Source: CAYJAY01 sp964370715
GTDB taxonomy: Bacteria; Bacillota; Clostridia; Oscillospirales; Ruminococcaceae
DNA: 64,000 nt
Assembly (NCBI GenBank): GCA_964370715.1
Contig: CAYJKJ010000007.1
Span: 1-64,000 of the forward strand
Reading direction: 5' to 3'
The notes under the pieces are model-generated. The model did not search any database. It was not told the DNA's origin and saw only the letters and a list, made by a program, of their open reading frames with translations. Of this stretch, positions 8,148-17,240 are shown in pieces. The position numbers and the translations under genes are program-made. How positions within the stretch are numbered: the first letter of the stretch is position 1; each line of letters begins with the position of its first letter.

Positions 8148-8807
8148 ATGCAAAATAATTATAATAAAATTTTATCCAATCAACTTTTCAAGAATATTTC
8201 AGAAAAAGATTTTTCTTGTATGCTTAATTGTCTTGCTGCGTTTGATAGAAAATATCACAAAAATGAAACTATATTAAACGAAGGCGACAATATAAACTTT
8301 GTTGGAGCGGTGCTTGAAGGTTCTGTTAAAATAATTAATACCGATTATAACGGCAACGAAATAATTATTGCCGAAGTTCTCGAGGGCGAAATATTCGCTG
8401 AAGTTTTCGCTTGTGCTGAAATTTTCAAAAGCCCTGTGTCGATTGTTTCAGCGACCCAAAGCGTTGTTTTGTTTTTCGATTATCGAAAGATAATCTCAAC
8501 TTGCAAGGCATCCTGTAGTTTTCATCAGCAACTAGTTGCGAATATGCTTAAGGTAGTTGCACATAAAAGCTTGTATCTTAATCGAAGAATAGATATTATT
8601 TCCAAAAAAACCTTGCGAGATAAAATAGTTGCCTACTTTCATTATGAAAGCATGGGTCGAAAACGTTTTTCAATATCTATGAACCGAGAAGAACTTGCTA
8701 ATTTTTTATGTGCCGACCGAAGTGCTTTATCAAACGAACTTTCAAAAATGAAAAAAGATGGTCTGATTGATTACAATAGAAATGATTTTACGTTGTTGAG
8801 AAGATAA
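8148..8807 (+). CDS. Crp/Fnr-family transcriptional regulator
   Basis: 219 residues. The cyclic-nucleotide-binding-type beta-barrel occupies about residues 20-120 (ILNEGDNINFVGAVLEGSVKI), a dimerisation helix follows, and the C-terminal helix-turn-helix contains MNREELANFLCADRSALSNELSKM. The N-terminal cysteine set of classical oxygen-sensing Fnr is absent, so the signal could be haem, nitric oxide or another ligand. It has an AAAGGAG ribosome site. The divergent 4Fe-4S protein and the palindromic operator between them suggest a small redox-responsive regulon, similar in layout to HcpR-type systems (inference). Confidence 0.85.
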   Translation: MQNNYNKILSNQLFKNISEKDFSCMLNCLAAFDRKYHKNETILNEGDNINFVGAVLEGSVKIINTDYNGNEIIIAEVLEGEIFAEVFACAEIFKSPVSIVSATQSVVLFFDYRKIISTCKASCSFHQQLVANMLKVVAHKSLYLNRRIDIISKKTLRDKIVAYFHYESMGRKRFSISMNREELANFLCADRSALSNELSKMKKDGLIDYNRNDFTLLRR

Positions 8808-8857
8808 AACGGTTATATATTTTGACACAGCGATAGAATTGAACATGAAAAATAGAT

Positions 8858-8891
8858 TCTAGCCGCTTTTTTATATAAAAAAGCGGCTAGA
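8858..8891. terminator. Bidirectional terminator
   Basis: A near-perfect 34-bp palindrome: TCTAGCCGCTTTTTT and its complement around a short ATA centre. It ends the Crp/Fnr gene and, on the other strand, the GGDEF-EAL gene that stops at 8974. Confidence 0.8.
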
Positions 8892-8973
8892 GATGAATTT
8901 ATATAATATTTTAAAAGTCTAGATTTATTTTAAACGTAGGTATAAATATCGTCTTATGGGCGCTAAGAGCGTA

Positions 8974-10908
8974 TTATTCATTTAAACCTATAAAGGGGAG
9001 AACATCTTGAATACAAGTTGGTTTTGCGAAAAAATATCCTTGGAGATAATCGCATTTACAAGAGACACATAGATCTTTTTGTTCTTGCTCTTCAACTCCT
9101 TCAACGATGATTTTTTTATTAGTCGACTTAATTCCCATTATTAGATGTTCGAAAAACTTTCTGTTTTCTTGAGATTTAGTAGCAGAAAGCAGAAGGCTTC
9201 TGTCGATCTTAATTATATCAAGCGGCAGATCTAAAAACACACTCGTGTTTGAATAGTCGGCGCCAAAATCATCAAGCTCAAAAGCAAACCCTTTTTCCTG
9301 CATCTCTCTCATAACAGCTTTCATATTTATTCTATCTGAAATAAGAGCTCTTTCGGTGATTTCAATTTTTATCATAGAAGGCGGGATGTTGTATCGGGTT
9401 AGAATCGCAACAACGTTTTCAACCATATCAGGCAAAGCGAATTGATAGTATGGGAAGTTGACCGAAACAGATTCAAACCGCTTATCTAATTGATTATTAT
9501 CTAATAAATTTCTTAAATCCCTGCACACAACCTCTAAAACTTTATAGGTGATTTTTGTTACAAGCCCGGTTTTTTCGGCTAGATCTATAAAGCTGTTTGG
9601 ATATAATAATTTATCACCATCACGCATTCTCACCAAGGCTTCAACTTGAGGAAATGTGTTTTGATTGATTGAAAAAATTGGTTGGTAGTGAACTGCAAAA
9701 TCATCGTTAACAAGAGCGTCTTTGATTTTTTGTATAATTAAATTTTTCTCAGACATAGTGTGCATGATAGAGATATCATATAGATATCTATCATCACCGG
9801 ATTTTTCTTTTAAAGTACGCACAGAGTAATCGGCGGCAGAAATTAAATCTTTTGAATTTTTAGAAAACGAAGGATAATCGACTCTAACAAAAATTAAATC
9901 TAAAATAACATCAAGCCCGTCCATCGAGATTGGTTGATTTAAAAAATCAACAACAGTAGCCACTTTGTTAAAATATTCTTCGCTTAGATCTTTTGAAAGA
10001 ATAGCAAACTCATCTCCGCTATATCTATATATGCGATATGAGGAAAAATTCTTTAAAAGATTTTCAGAAACTAATCTTAATAATTTATCCCCTGTTTCAA
10101 GCCCATATCTTTCGTTCACGCTTTTGAAGTTTCGCAAACTTATTATGTATAACGAAAAATCGGCTTTATTTTTAATGCTCTCGTTTATCCTGTGTGTTAG
10201 GGCTATTCTATTGTTAACCCCCGTTAAATGGTCGGCAGATTTTCGAACGTTTTGAATATATAGATGAACGATTAAAATACTTGAAGTGTAGATTGTGCCG
10301 GTTAGTATAATGTCGTCCATAAAAAATTGCAATAAAGTTATGCTCGAGGAAAAAATAAAAGTAAAGCCCAGCACCTGCATTATCTCTTTATAAACAGTCT
10401 TTAAGTTTTTAATTGCAAGATATAATAACATTAGTATATAAAATGCACTGACAACAAAAGGCGCTTGATACCAATCACCTCTAACGTAATAAAGATTTTC
10501 ATCAATTGTAAAGATTTTATCTGTGAATACGTTAAATAATATAACAATAAGATAAATTATATAGGGAAAACAATAGGGCAGTAGCTTTTTATAATGCTCT
10601 TTTTCGTTTGAACTGCTATTGGTAATAGTGATTGAATATAGTATAAACATTACGGGTAAACAGGGTAAAAATATAAAGTACAAAAGCATTAACGTATATG
10701 ACAAAAAGTAATTTGAATACTCTACTAGTGAGGTGGTGGTTAGAATAGAAAGAATTGTTAGAACAACGCTAATATAGGCCGAGTAATACATAGCCTTTAA
10801 AAATTTATAGCGCAGGTTTTTTGCCTCATAATCTCGCCTAAAGCTAATTATGATAGCGGTTAAAATAAACAGAGCGGTATATTCTGCTATTAAATTATAT
10901 TCTAACAT
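8974..10908 (-). CDS. 7TM GGDEF-EAL cyclic-di-GMP enzyme
   Basis: 644 residues. About seven membrane helices (residues 1-220) resemble the histidine-kinase N-terminal 7TM sensor module. The GGDEF domain (about 225-385) reads YSGDEFAIL at its active site. SGDEF replaces the canonical GGDEF, a change often still compatible with activity. The EAL domain (about 400-640) keeps its core: QVEALVRM, the NFPYYQF region, the metal-binding DDFGADYSN, KIDRSLL and EGVEEQEQ...QGYFFAKP. So phosphodiesterase activity is likely and cyclase activity is uncertain. It is one of three neighbouring cyclic-di-GMP genes on this strand. Confidence 0.9.
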   Translation of the reverse strand: MLEYNLIAEYTALFILTAIIISFRRDYEAKNLRYKFLKAMYYSAYISVVLTILSILTTTSLVEYSNYFLSYTLMLLYFIFLPCLPVMFILYSITITNSSSNEKEHYKKLLPYCFPYIIYLIVILFNVFTDKIFTIDENLYYVRGDWYQAPFVVSAFYILMLLYLAIKNLKTVYKEIMQVLGFTFIFSSSITLLQFFMDDIILTGTIYTSSILIVHLYIQNVRKSADHLTGVNNRIALTHRINESIKNKADFSLYIISLRNFKSVNERYGLETGDKLLRLVSENLLKNFSSYRIYRYSGDEFAILSKDLSEEYFNKVATVVDFLNQPISMDGLDVILDLIFVRVDYPSFSKNSKDLISAADYSVRTLKEKSGDDRYLYDISIMHTMSEKNLIIQKIKDALVNDDFAVHYQPIFSINQNTFPQVEALVRMRDGDKLLYPNSFIDLAEKTGLVTKITYKVLEVVCRDLRNLLDNNQLDKRFESVSVNFPYYQFALPDMVENVVAILTRYNIPPSMIKIEITERALISDRINMKAVMREMQEKGFAFELDDFGADYSNTSVFLDLPLDIIKIDRSLLLSATKSQENRKFFEHLIMGIKSTNKKIIVEGVEEQEQKDLCVSCKCDYLQGYFFAKPTCIQDVLPFIGLNE

Positions 10909-10967
10909 CTATGAACACCCCAATAATTTGTATCAATCATATGACACAGCGAGAAGAAGGAATGTTT

Positions 10968-12194
10968 TTATCCCTTCACCGAAACAACCTTGCGAAGTTT
11001 ATTATTGCTTTTCTTTAAAGCATACATACGAGTATCGGCAATTGATATTAATTCAGATGCTGTAATATTTTCATTTGTATGCTTGAATGCAACCCCATAG
11101 CTTATCGAAGTTTTATAACTTTTATGGTAGAGTTTTGGGATATTGATAACCGCTTTGTAGGTTTGGATAATCGTCTTTGTTATCTCATCCTCGGTATTGC
11201 ATTTTCCAATAATGACAATCTCATCGCCGCCATACCTACAGGCTGTATAATCTTTAAAATAGTCTTGTAGTATCTCGGCAACAGTTTTGATATAGAAGTC
11301 GCCTTCTTCATGTCCATAAGTATCATTCACTTTTTTTAGCCCATCGAGATCTACAAAGGCTACGAAAAACAAGTCTTTTTCATCAATCATCTTTTGGATA
11401 AGTTCATCTGCATAATCCCTTGTGTATAGAAATGTTAGGGCATCTTTTATCGCAACTTTTTCAAGATCTTTGATTTCTTCTAGATCTTCAGTGTTTTTTT
11501 GAGTGAGCCTTTTATATGTCTCGGTTTGTATTCGAAGTTCTGCTAAGTTGTAAGCGAAAACGATAAATACAGCAAATGCGCTTATAACGACAAATCCAAA
11601 AAGAGTATAATGGAACAACAACCTAGTTCCAATATCTGCCCCAAGCGTTAGGAAAAAGGCAAACAATGTGCCAAAAAGCAGCGAGTATGCAGTTGTTAAA
11701 AAAGCTAGGTTTTTATTATCCGATAGGATAGTATCGAGCGAGTTTCTCGGTATCATCTCTCTTGCAAATCCGATAGTTGAAATTGATATTGTAAAACATA
11801 TGACACCAACTATTAGCGAAAGCCTGAGATCGCTTAAAACATAGACAGCTGTATTATCATTAACTATCGCCATCATAGCAATAGCCGCCAATCTTTTGGC
11901 AAAAAGATTGATGGTGAATGTAACTGATATAAACATCATCTGAATTAGTTTTGCTTTAAAAACTATTCTTGTTTCGATGAGCAATATAAAAGCATAAAGC
12001 AATATTGCGGCAGCTTCATAGTTTGAAGAAAGATAAAAAATATAGATTAACCAAAAAGACAGGTTAACAGCTCCGCACACAATGCTTGCAATTAATGGAT
12101 ATTTGTTAACGTTGAATATATAACCACAGTATGAGAAGAAGGTGTAGTGGTAGCCGATAAATGACATAATGAGAAGAATGGCTAAGAATATCAT
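10968..12194 (-). CDS. Membrane GGDEF protein (GGDEI active site)
   Basis: 408 residues. An eight-helix or similar membrane region (residues 1-225) is followed by a coiled linker and a GGDEF domain starting near KDALTFLYTRDYADEL. The active-site loop reads YGGDEIVIIG, with Ile in place of Phe in the fifth position, which may lower or alter activity. The start ATG overlaps the upstream gene's stop (ATGA, 12191-12194), so the two are translationally coupled. Similar length and membrane layout to the upstream gene point to an old tandem duplication. Confidence 0.87.
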   Translation of the reverse strand: MIFLAILLIMSFIGYHYTFFSYCGYIFNVNKYPLIASIVCGAVNLSFWLIYIFYLSSNYEAAAILLYAFILLIETRIVFKAKLIQMMFISVTFTINLFAKRLAAIAMMAIVNDNTAVYVLSDLRLSLIVGVICFTISISTIGFAREMIPRNSLDTILSDNKNLAFLTTAYSLLFGTLFAFFLTLGADIGTRLLFHYTLFGFVVISAFAVFIVFAYNLAELRIQTETYKRLTQKNTEDLEEIKDLEKVAIKDALTFLYTRDYADELIQKMIDEKDLFFVAFVDLDGLKKVNDTYGHEEGDFYIKTVAEILQDYFKDYTACRYGGDEIVIIGKCNTEDEITKTIIQTYKAVINIPKLYHKSYKTSISYGVAFKHTNENITASELISIADTRMYALKKSNNKLRKVVSVKG

Positions 12195-13426
12195 ACAGTT
12201 CCTTCCTTTCTCTTTTGGTAGAACAACTCTTTGTTTTTTCTCATGTTTTCATCGGCAACCGTTAAAATATAGCTAACTCCCTTTTGTTTAACTTGTTCGT
12301 CTACATAAATCGAGCCGATACTCGCAGAAACCAAGAATTCTTCCGTTTCGTTTTTACGCTCGATACACTGCATTATGCGCTCGATAACGTTGTTGCAATC
12401 TTCGCTTTGCGATTTTGGCATAACAACGAGAAATTCATCTCCGCCGATACGGGCAACTATATCATCCTCGCGAACAGTGGTTAAAATAGAGTGGGCTATT
12501 TTAATTATTAGCCTGTCGCCGGCTTGGTGATTATAGGTGTCGTTTGTGTATTTTAAAGCGTTTATATCGATAAATAAAACATAAAATGAATCGCTATTTT
12601 CAGCACATAATTTTTCAAGCTCGTCCATTATGTATCTGCGATTAAAAACCCCGGTCAGTTCGTCTCTTTCAATCTTTGTTAAAAGAGTTTCTTTTTGTTT
12701 TGAGATTTTTTGCTGTTCACCTATAACTTTATCTGAATATCTTTTATAAAGGCTAGCATCAACTAGGTTTATTGCATATAAGAAAAAGAGATAGAAAGTA
12801 AGAAGTGAGGTGAGAGAAATCGCTAACGAAAGTATTAGCTGCTCCGGATAGAAAACATCGGTCATCATTGTTGCTGAATGATCTATTTGGAGAATAACTA
12901 TCAAGACAATCGAACAAAGAAGTATAATCGAATGTTTGCTCTTTACAGTCACCCTTTGGATAGAGGTGTTGTCGATGAATTTTTTAACAATTTCATGCGC
13001 TAATGTTAAAACGATGCAAACTATAGTTACGGCGATATGATCGTAGACAGTGTCTTTGATGAGCTTCGCCGGCGAAATTTCAAATATACTGCTGAAGATA
13101 ATAATGACAGGGGTTACAAAAGCGGATATATGCAAAACAAATATCGAAGCCCCACAAAAGACTTGGATAAAGTCTGTTTTAGAAATAAGCTTAAACTCTA
13201 TTGTTAGCATAAACAAGAAGATAATTATTATCAAATAGAGGTCTAGTTGGATATATTGAACCAACGCAAGCAACAAGGTGTTTAATAGAGCGAAACCGGC
13301 AAAAGCCCACTTGTTTTTTATTCCACCAATTAACAAGCTGGTTGAATAAGAAAAGATTGAAAACTGATAGATAAACATAGCCACTATAGAAATCATAAAG
13401 ACTATATCGATTAATTCTACATTCAT
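12191..13426 (-). CDS. Membrane diguanylate cyclase
   Basis: 411 residues from the ATG at 13426, chosen because AGGAGGTG lies 9 nt upstream. A frame extending to 13654 would add 76 residues with no ribosome site and spoil the match in length to the neighbouring paralogue. About eight membrane helices lead to a GGDEF domain with ELTGVFNRRY and the intact RIGGDEFLVV loop. It should make cyclic-di-GMP from GTP at the inner membrane. It overlaps the next GGDEF gene by 4 bp. Confidence 0.88.
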   Translation of the reverse strand: MNVELIDIVFMISIVAMFIYQFSIFSYSTSLLIGGIKNKWAFAGFALLNTLLLALVQYIQLDLYLIIIIFLFMLTIEFKLISKTDFIQVFCGASIFVLHISAFVTPVIIIFSSIFEISPAKLIKDTVYDHIAVTIVCIVLTLAHEIVKKFIDNTSIQRVTVKSKHSIILLCSIVLIVILQIDHSATMMTDVFYPEQLILSLAISLTSLLTFYLFFLYAINLVDASLYKRYSDKVIGEQQKISKQKETLLTKIERDELTGVFNRRYIMDELEKLCAENSDSFYVLFIDINALKYTNDTYNHQAGDRLIIKIAHSILTTVREDDIVARIGGDEFLVVMPKSQSEDCNNVIERIMQCIERKNETEEFLVSASIGSIYVDEQVKQKGVSYILTVADENMRKNKELFYQKRKEGTV

Positions 13427-13881
13427 GTAAGGATACACCTCCTGTTGTAGTGTGAAAATAATAAACCATGATAAACTAAAAAAAGTATCATAGTCGCTAT
13501 CGAAAAGCGGTATAACAAATGTATTTAGTTTTCGCCTAATGGCTCGGCGAAACATCAATGTCTCGGTTTCGTTCGAGATGTTTCCACGTCGACGCAAAAT
13601 TTGCAGTGATTTTATCAACGTTTTGCAAAACAAAAAATAATTAGTTATATTCACAAGTATTCGTTACTTTATTTTAGCAAAAAAGCGATGAAAATTCAAT
13701 GTTCGATACTAATAATGTTAAATTTAAGTAGATATATGGTCTATTTATCCTACTATAGATACAATGCTTTTTGTAGAAGTTTCTACACTATTTCTAAACT
13801 ATAAATTTTCTATTAATTCATAGTTTATGTAAAAAATTTCACACATTGATTTTTGTAAAATCTTGATATCCGGCTACATTA
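13427..13881. other. Leader/upstream region of the tandem GGDEF genes
   Basis: An AT-rich stretch without a supported gene. It holds a perfect palindrome TGTAGAAGTTTCTACA (13772-13787) and a looser AAACTAT/ATAGTTT pair around 13797-13826. Either could be a regulator site for the minus-strand operon. The long distance from the chosen start suggests an extended 5' leader, but no recognised riboswitch core is visible. Confidence 0.4.
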
Positions 13882-13926
13882 AAAACACAAAGGCTGTCCT
13901 AAATATAGAGCAGCCTTTGTGTTTTT
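13882..13926. terminator. Bidirectional terminator after the PepSY gene
   Basis: AAAACACAAAGGCTG pairs with CAGCCTTTGTGTTTT across a 15-nt loop. Runs of T flank both sides, so it works on both strands. It probably terminates the PepSY gene that stops at 13997. Confidence 0.75.
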
Positions 13927-13996
13927 TTAGTAGTCAATCAAAGTTTTTAAGCCGTGAGATGAAAATACTGGTTATAAGCATATAAATCAAAATATC

Positions 13997-14812
13997 TTAA
14001 TTATCGGTATCGATATCACGCTTCCAAATAGAACCGTCAACGGCGCTAATTGTGTATTCATATTCCGTTTTGCCAACATCCCATTCAACTTCATACTCTG
14101 CATGGCCGTCGTCGTAATCGAATTCGCATTTTAAACGGCTTGTTTCTTCGGCGTTAACATTCGCATCTTGAAGAGCGATGGTTGTTGCTTGTTCGGAAGA
14201 AATGTATTCGCCTTCGGAGGAAGGTGGGGTGCTGTTTGAAGAAATAGAGCTGTTTTCAATGTCGTGGTCATAGCTTTTAACTGCGCCTGTTGTAGCGTCT
14301 ATCTCATAATCATATTCGATTGAACCGCTCCAAAACTCCAACTCATATTGCGGGACACCGTCGTCATAATCAAGCTTGCACACGATATTTGAAACATCGT
14401 TTTCCGAAAGTTGTGCGTGTTCTAGAGCGATGGATTTTGCTTGTTCTTCGCCGATATAGTTTTGGTCTTCGATATTTGTAATCGATGTATAACTATATTT
14501 AACATCTTTATCAAAAGACAAAATATCGCCGGTGGTTGCGTTTATTTCATAATCATACTCGGTGTTGTCGAAGACAAATTCAACATCATATTCAACGGTG
14601 CGATCATCGTTGTCTAGCCTGCAATAGATATACGACACATCTTGTTCATCCACTCCGGCGTGTTGTGTTGCTAGAGTTTTTGCTTTTTGCTCTCCAATGT
14701 AGCTTTCAGTTGACGGCATGGTGTGTGCAACAGCAACTCCTGTTAGAGTGGCGGTTAGCAACACACAACAAACCACTATACTTATTAATTTAGTTTTTTT
14801 GTTTAGTTTCAT
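13997..14812 (-). CDS. Secreted protein with three PepSY repeats
   Basis: 271 residues from the ATG at 14812 (GAGG 9 nt upstream; the GTG five codons earlier overlaps that site). An N-terminal signal segment (residues 5-28) is followed by three repeats of about 75 residues, each beginning IG/SEQAK/T..A..HA or DA and containing the YDYEI-ATTG-type core (YEYTISAVDG in the third). PepSY domains are extracytoplasmic and are thought to inhibit peptidases or sense envelope state. The linker between repeats 2 and 3 is Ser/Pro-rich. The gene follows a two-component system on the same strand, an arrangement known for PepSY proteins and their kinases. Confidence 0.85.
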   Translation of the reverse strand: MKLNKKTKLISIVVCCVLLTATLTGVAVAHTMPSTESYIGEQKAKTLATQHAGVDEQDVSYIYCRLDNDDRTVEYDVEFVFDNTEYDYEINATTGDILSFDKDVKYSYTSITNIEDQNYIGEEQAKSIALEHAQLSENDVSNIVCKLDYDDGVPQYELEFWSGSIEYDYEIDATTGAVKSYDHDIENSSISSNSTPPSSEGEYISSEQATTIALQDANVNAEETSRLKCEFDYDDGHAEYEVEWDVGKTEYEYTISAVDGSIWKRDIDTDN

Positions 14813-14889
14813 ATGGGAATACCTCACTTTCTTTTTGGTAGATTATAGCTATACTATAAATGACAAAAATTAAAGAAACATTAAAGCTA

Positions 14890-16242
14890 TTAATTTTCTT
14901 TTGGGAATTTTACAGTAAACAAGCTTCCCGCTCCCGGTTCGCTTTCGAGATCTATTGTTGCGAGGTGTAGCTGTGCAATTTGCTTTACCATCGTAAGCCC
15001 TAGCCCCATACTTCCTTCTTGATTTGAGGTTCTTGATGTTTCTACTTGATAAAAACGTTGCCAAATTTTATCGATATGTTCCTTTTCTATTCCGATGCCA
15101 TCATCCTTGACCGACAAAATGATCTCGCTAGCATCTTCCGAAAGAGTGACTAGAACAATGCCGTTTTCTTTTCGATATCGAAAAGAGTTGCTAATTAGGT
15201 TTACAAGCAGTCTTGTGAGCATTGCTTGATCAAATCTACCCTTAATATTTGGGGATATATTATGTGACAATACGATTCCAACAGGAGCTATTAAATTTTG
15301 TTCATAGCAAATTTCTTGAACGAGCTTGCTTAAATCGATGTTTTTAAACTCGGCTTTTTCTATTCCGATATCAAGCCGAGTAAGATTTAATAGATCGGTT
15401 ATGATTTTTGACATTTTTCCGGCTTGCCTTTGAACCGTTTCAAGCGCCTCGTTTTTATCTTCTAGTGTTCCGTTTTTGCTAAGCGCATATTCACATTGCG
15501 CCAAAATTACCGCAGTTGGTGTTCTAAGTTCGTGGGAAACATCAGAGGTGAACTGCTTTTCGGTTTCGAAAGATTTTTCCAAACGTTCAAACATAGCGTC
15601 GAATGTGTCGGCGAGCTTTTGAATTTCGGAACTTTCATTTTTCAAATTTATTCGAAGAGAAAGATCCTCGCTGATTTCCTCTGTTGTCTTGATGATTTTG
15701 TCGATAGGCTTAAACGTTTTCTTTGCAACAAAATAGCTACCGAAAGCACCAAGCAAAACAATCAAAGGGAGGGAAAACAACGCTATTAGCAGAATATTGT
15801 TGGTTGCATTCGCTACCGCATCCACCGCTATTACCCCTCTAACCCACATCGGCTGATGATGATCTTCGACAGGAGAGAGCATATCATATGTATAATAAAG
15901 CGTTCCATCGACCGTTGCTTCGCTTAGCTGTTTATTGTTTAAGGGTGGCTCAACGATAAACTCTTCGGGCAAACTTCCCGCTATTCGTTCGCCGTCTTGT
16001 GTATATAATAATGTGTATACACCGTCTTTGAAAAAATCGATATCATCAACATCGAGCTTCCCGTCGTCGAACTCAAGTTCATCTGCGTTGCGGTCGACTA
16101 CCTTTGAAAGCTGTGTTTTGCTGTTGGATATAACGATGTTTTCAACTAAAGCAAACATCACCCCCATCAATACACCGGCGACTATAATCATCAGAGCGGT
16201 AGTCCACAAAGTGAGCTTTAGTTTTGCCGAAACTTTTTTCAT
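14890..16242 (-). CDS. Sensor histidine kinase
   Basis: 450 residues. Helix 1 (about 10-35), an extracytoplasmic domain (about 36-145), helix 2 (about 150-175) and HAMP are followed by the HisKA motif FTSDVSHELRTPTAV, the N box NLISNSFRYRKENG, G1 VKDDGIGI and G2 GSMGLGLTMVK. The asparagine of the N box and the glycine-rich loops are intact. It lies 95 bp downstream of its probable cognate regulator and 77 bp upstream of the PepSY gene. The three probably form one operon that senses an envelope signal. Confidence 0.92.
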   Translation of the reverse strand: MKKVSAKLKLTLWTTALMIIVAGVLMGVMFALVENIVISNSKTQLSKVVDRNADELEFDDGKLDVDDIDFFKDGVYTLLYTQDGERIAGSLPEEFIVEPPLNNKQLSEATVDGTLYYTYDMLSPVEDHHQPMWVRGVIAVDAVANATNNILLIALFSLPLIVLLGAFGSYFVAKKTFKPIDKIIKTTEEISEDLSLRINLKNESSEIQKLADTFDAMFERLEKSFETEKQFTSDVSHELRTPTAVILAQCEYALSKNGTLEDKNEALETVQRQAGKMSKIITDLLNLTRLDIGIEKAEFKNIDLSKLVQEICYEQNLIAPVGIVLSHNISPNIKGRFDQAMLTRLLVNLISNSFRYRKENGIVLVTLSEDASEIILSVKDDGIGIEKEHIDKIWQRFYQVETSRTSNQEGSMGLGLTMVKQIAQLHLATIDLESEPGAGSLFTVKFPKEN

Positions 16243-16337
16243 AAAAATGACGAGGCCCCTTTCTTGAGCAATATTCCATGAAATACGATATAGCCACGTT
16301 TAAAGCTATCTCTTTTGGTGGTTGCTTGTTTCATGAT

Positions 16338-17006
16338 TTATTCCCTTATGACATATCCGCAACCTCTTACAGTATGGATAAGCTTTGTTTCAAAATCGCT
16401 GTCGATCTTTTTTCTTAAATAACGAATATAAACATCAACAACATTTGTCCCACCTTCATAATCATAGTTCCAAATATGGTTTTCGATTGTTTCTCTCGAC
16501 AACACAATTCCGGCGTTTAACATCATATATTCTAGAACTTGAAACTCTTTAGACGATAGGTTGATAACCGTTTCGCCTCGTTTAACGATGTGTGAACTAA
16601 TATCTAACGTTAGGTCTTTGACCGATAAAACGTTGGTGGTGTTGCCGTTCTTTAATCTTGTTACAACACGAATTCTCGCCATGAGTTCCTCAAAAGAAAA
16701 AGGTTTTACCAAATAATCGTTTGCGCCCAAATCCAACCCTTTAACCCTGTCGGCGACGGCATCCCTTGCGGTTAGAAAGATAACGGGGGTGTCTATTTTT
16801 TGCGAACGCATTTTAGTAACCACCGCAAAACCATCCTGTTTTGGCATCATTATATCAAGTATGACTACATCATAATCGGTGTTTATAACATAGTCGAACG
16901 CCTGTTCACCATCAAAACAACTGTCTACACTATAGCCCTCAGACACTAGCTTTTTTGTTATAATTCTATTCATATCTCTTTCATCTTCGGCAAGTAGTAT
17001 CCTCAT
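16338..17006 (-). CDS. OmpR-family response regulator
   Basis: 222 residues. The receiver has E7/D8 acidic residues, phospho-acceptor D51 (VILDIMMPKQDG), T in FLTARDA and K in LVKPFSFEE. The winged helix contains NHIWNYDYEGGTNVVDVYIRYLRKKID. It is first in a regulator-kinase-PepSY unit on the minus strand. The target genes are not evident, though the PepSY gene is an obvious candidate. Confidence 0.92.
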   Translation of the reverse strand: MRILLAEDERDMNRIITKKLVSEGYSVDSCFDGEQAFDYVINTDYDVVILDIMMPKQDGFAVVTKMRSQKIDTPVIFLTARDAVADRVKGLDLGANDYLVKPFSFEELMARIRVVTRLKNGNTTNVLSVKDLTLDISSHIVKRGETVINLSSKEFQVLEYMMLNAGIVLSRETIENHIWNYDYEGGTNVVDVYIRYLRKKIDSDFETKLIHTVRGCGYVIRE

Positions 17007-17170
17007 ATTAATCCCCTTTTAAAGATGTTTAGGTTTAATTAATGCCTGCTGAACAAGTCAAAAACAGCTTTGCAAAATCACAGAATGCTTTAATTATATC
17101 ATGCATTTATTAAAATTTGATTAAATGCCGAGAGGTTTTTTAGATAGTTGAAGGTGAGGGGGTATATAAA

Positions 17171-17224
17171 AACAGCATCTCCCGATACATTGGTTTTAAA
17201 CCAAACGTTTCGGGAGATGCTGTT
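17171..17224 (-). terminator. Long hairpin terminator
   Basis: AACAGCATCTCCCGA (17171-17185) pairs without mismatch with TCGGGAGATGCTGTT (17210-17224). The loop itself holds TTGGTTT/AAACCAA, so a second stem can form. It lies 16 bp beyond the VWA gene stop, and the minus-strand side continues into TTTATATA. Confidence 0.75.
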
Positions 17225-17240
17225 GATGCTACACTTTTAA

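Noticed and set aside
13427..13654. N-terminal extension of the diguanylate cyclase to 13654
   Set aside because: No ribosome site at the upstream ATG, whereas AGGAGGTG precedes the ATG at 13426, and the shorter form matches its paralogue's length.
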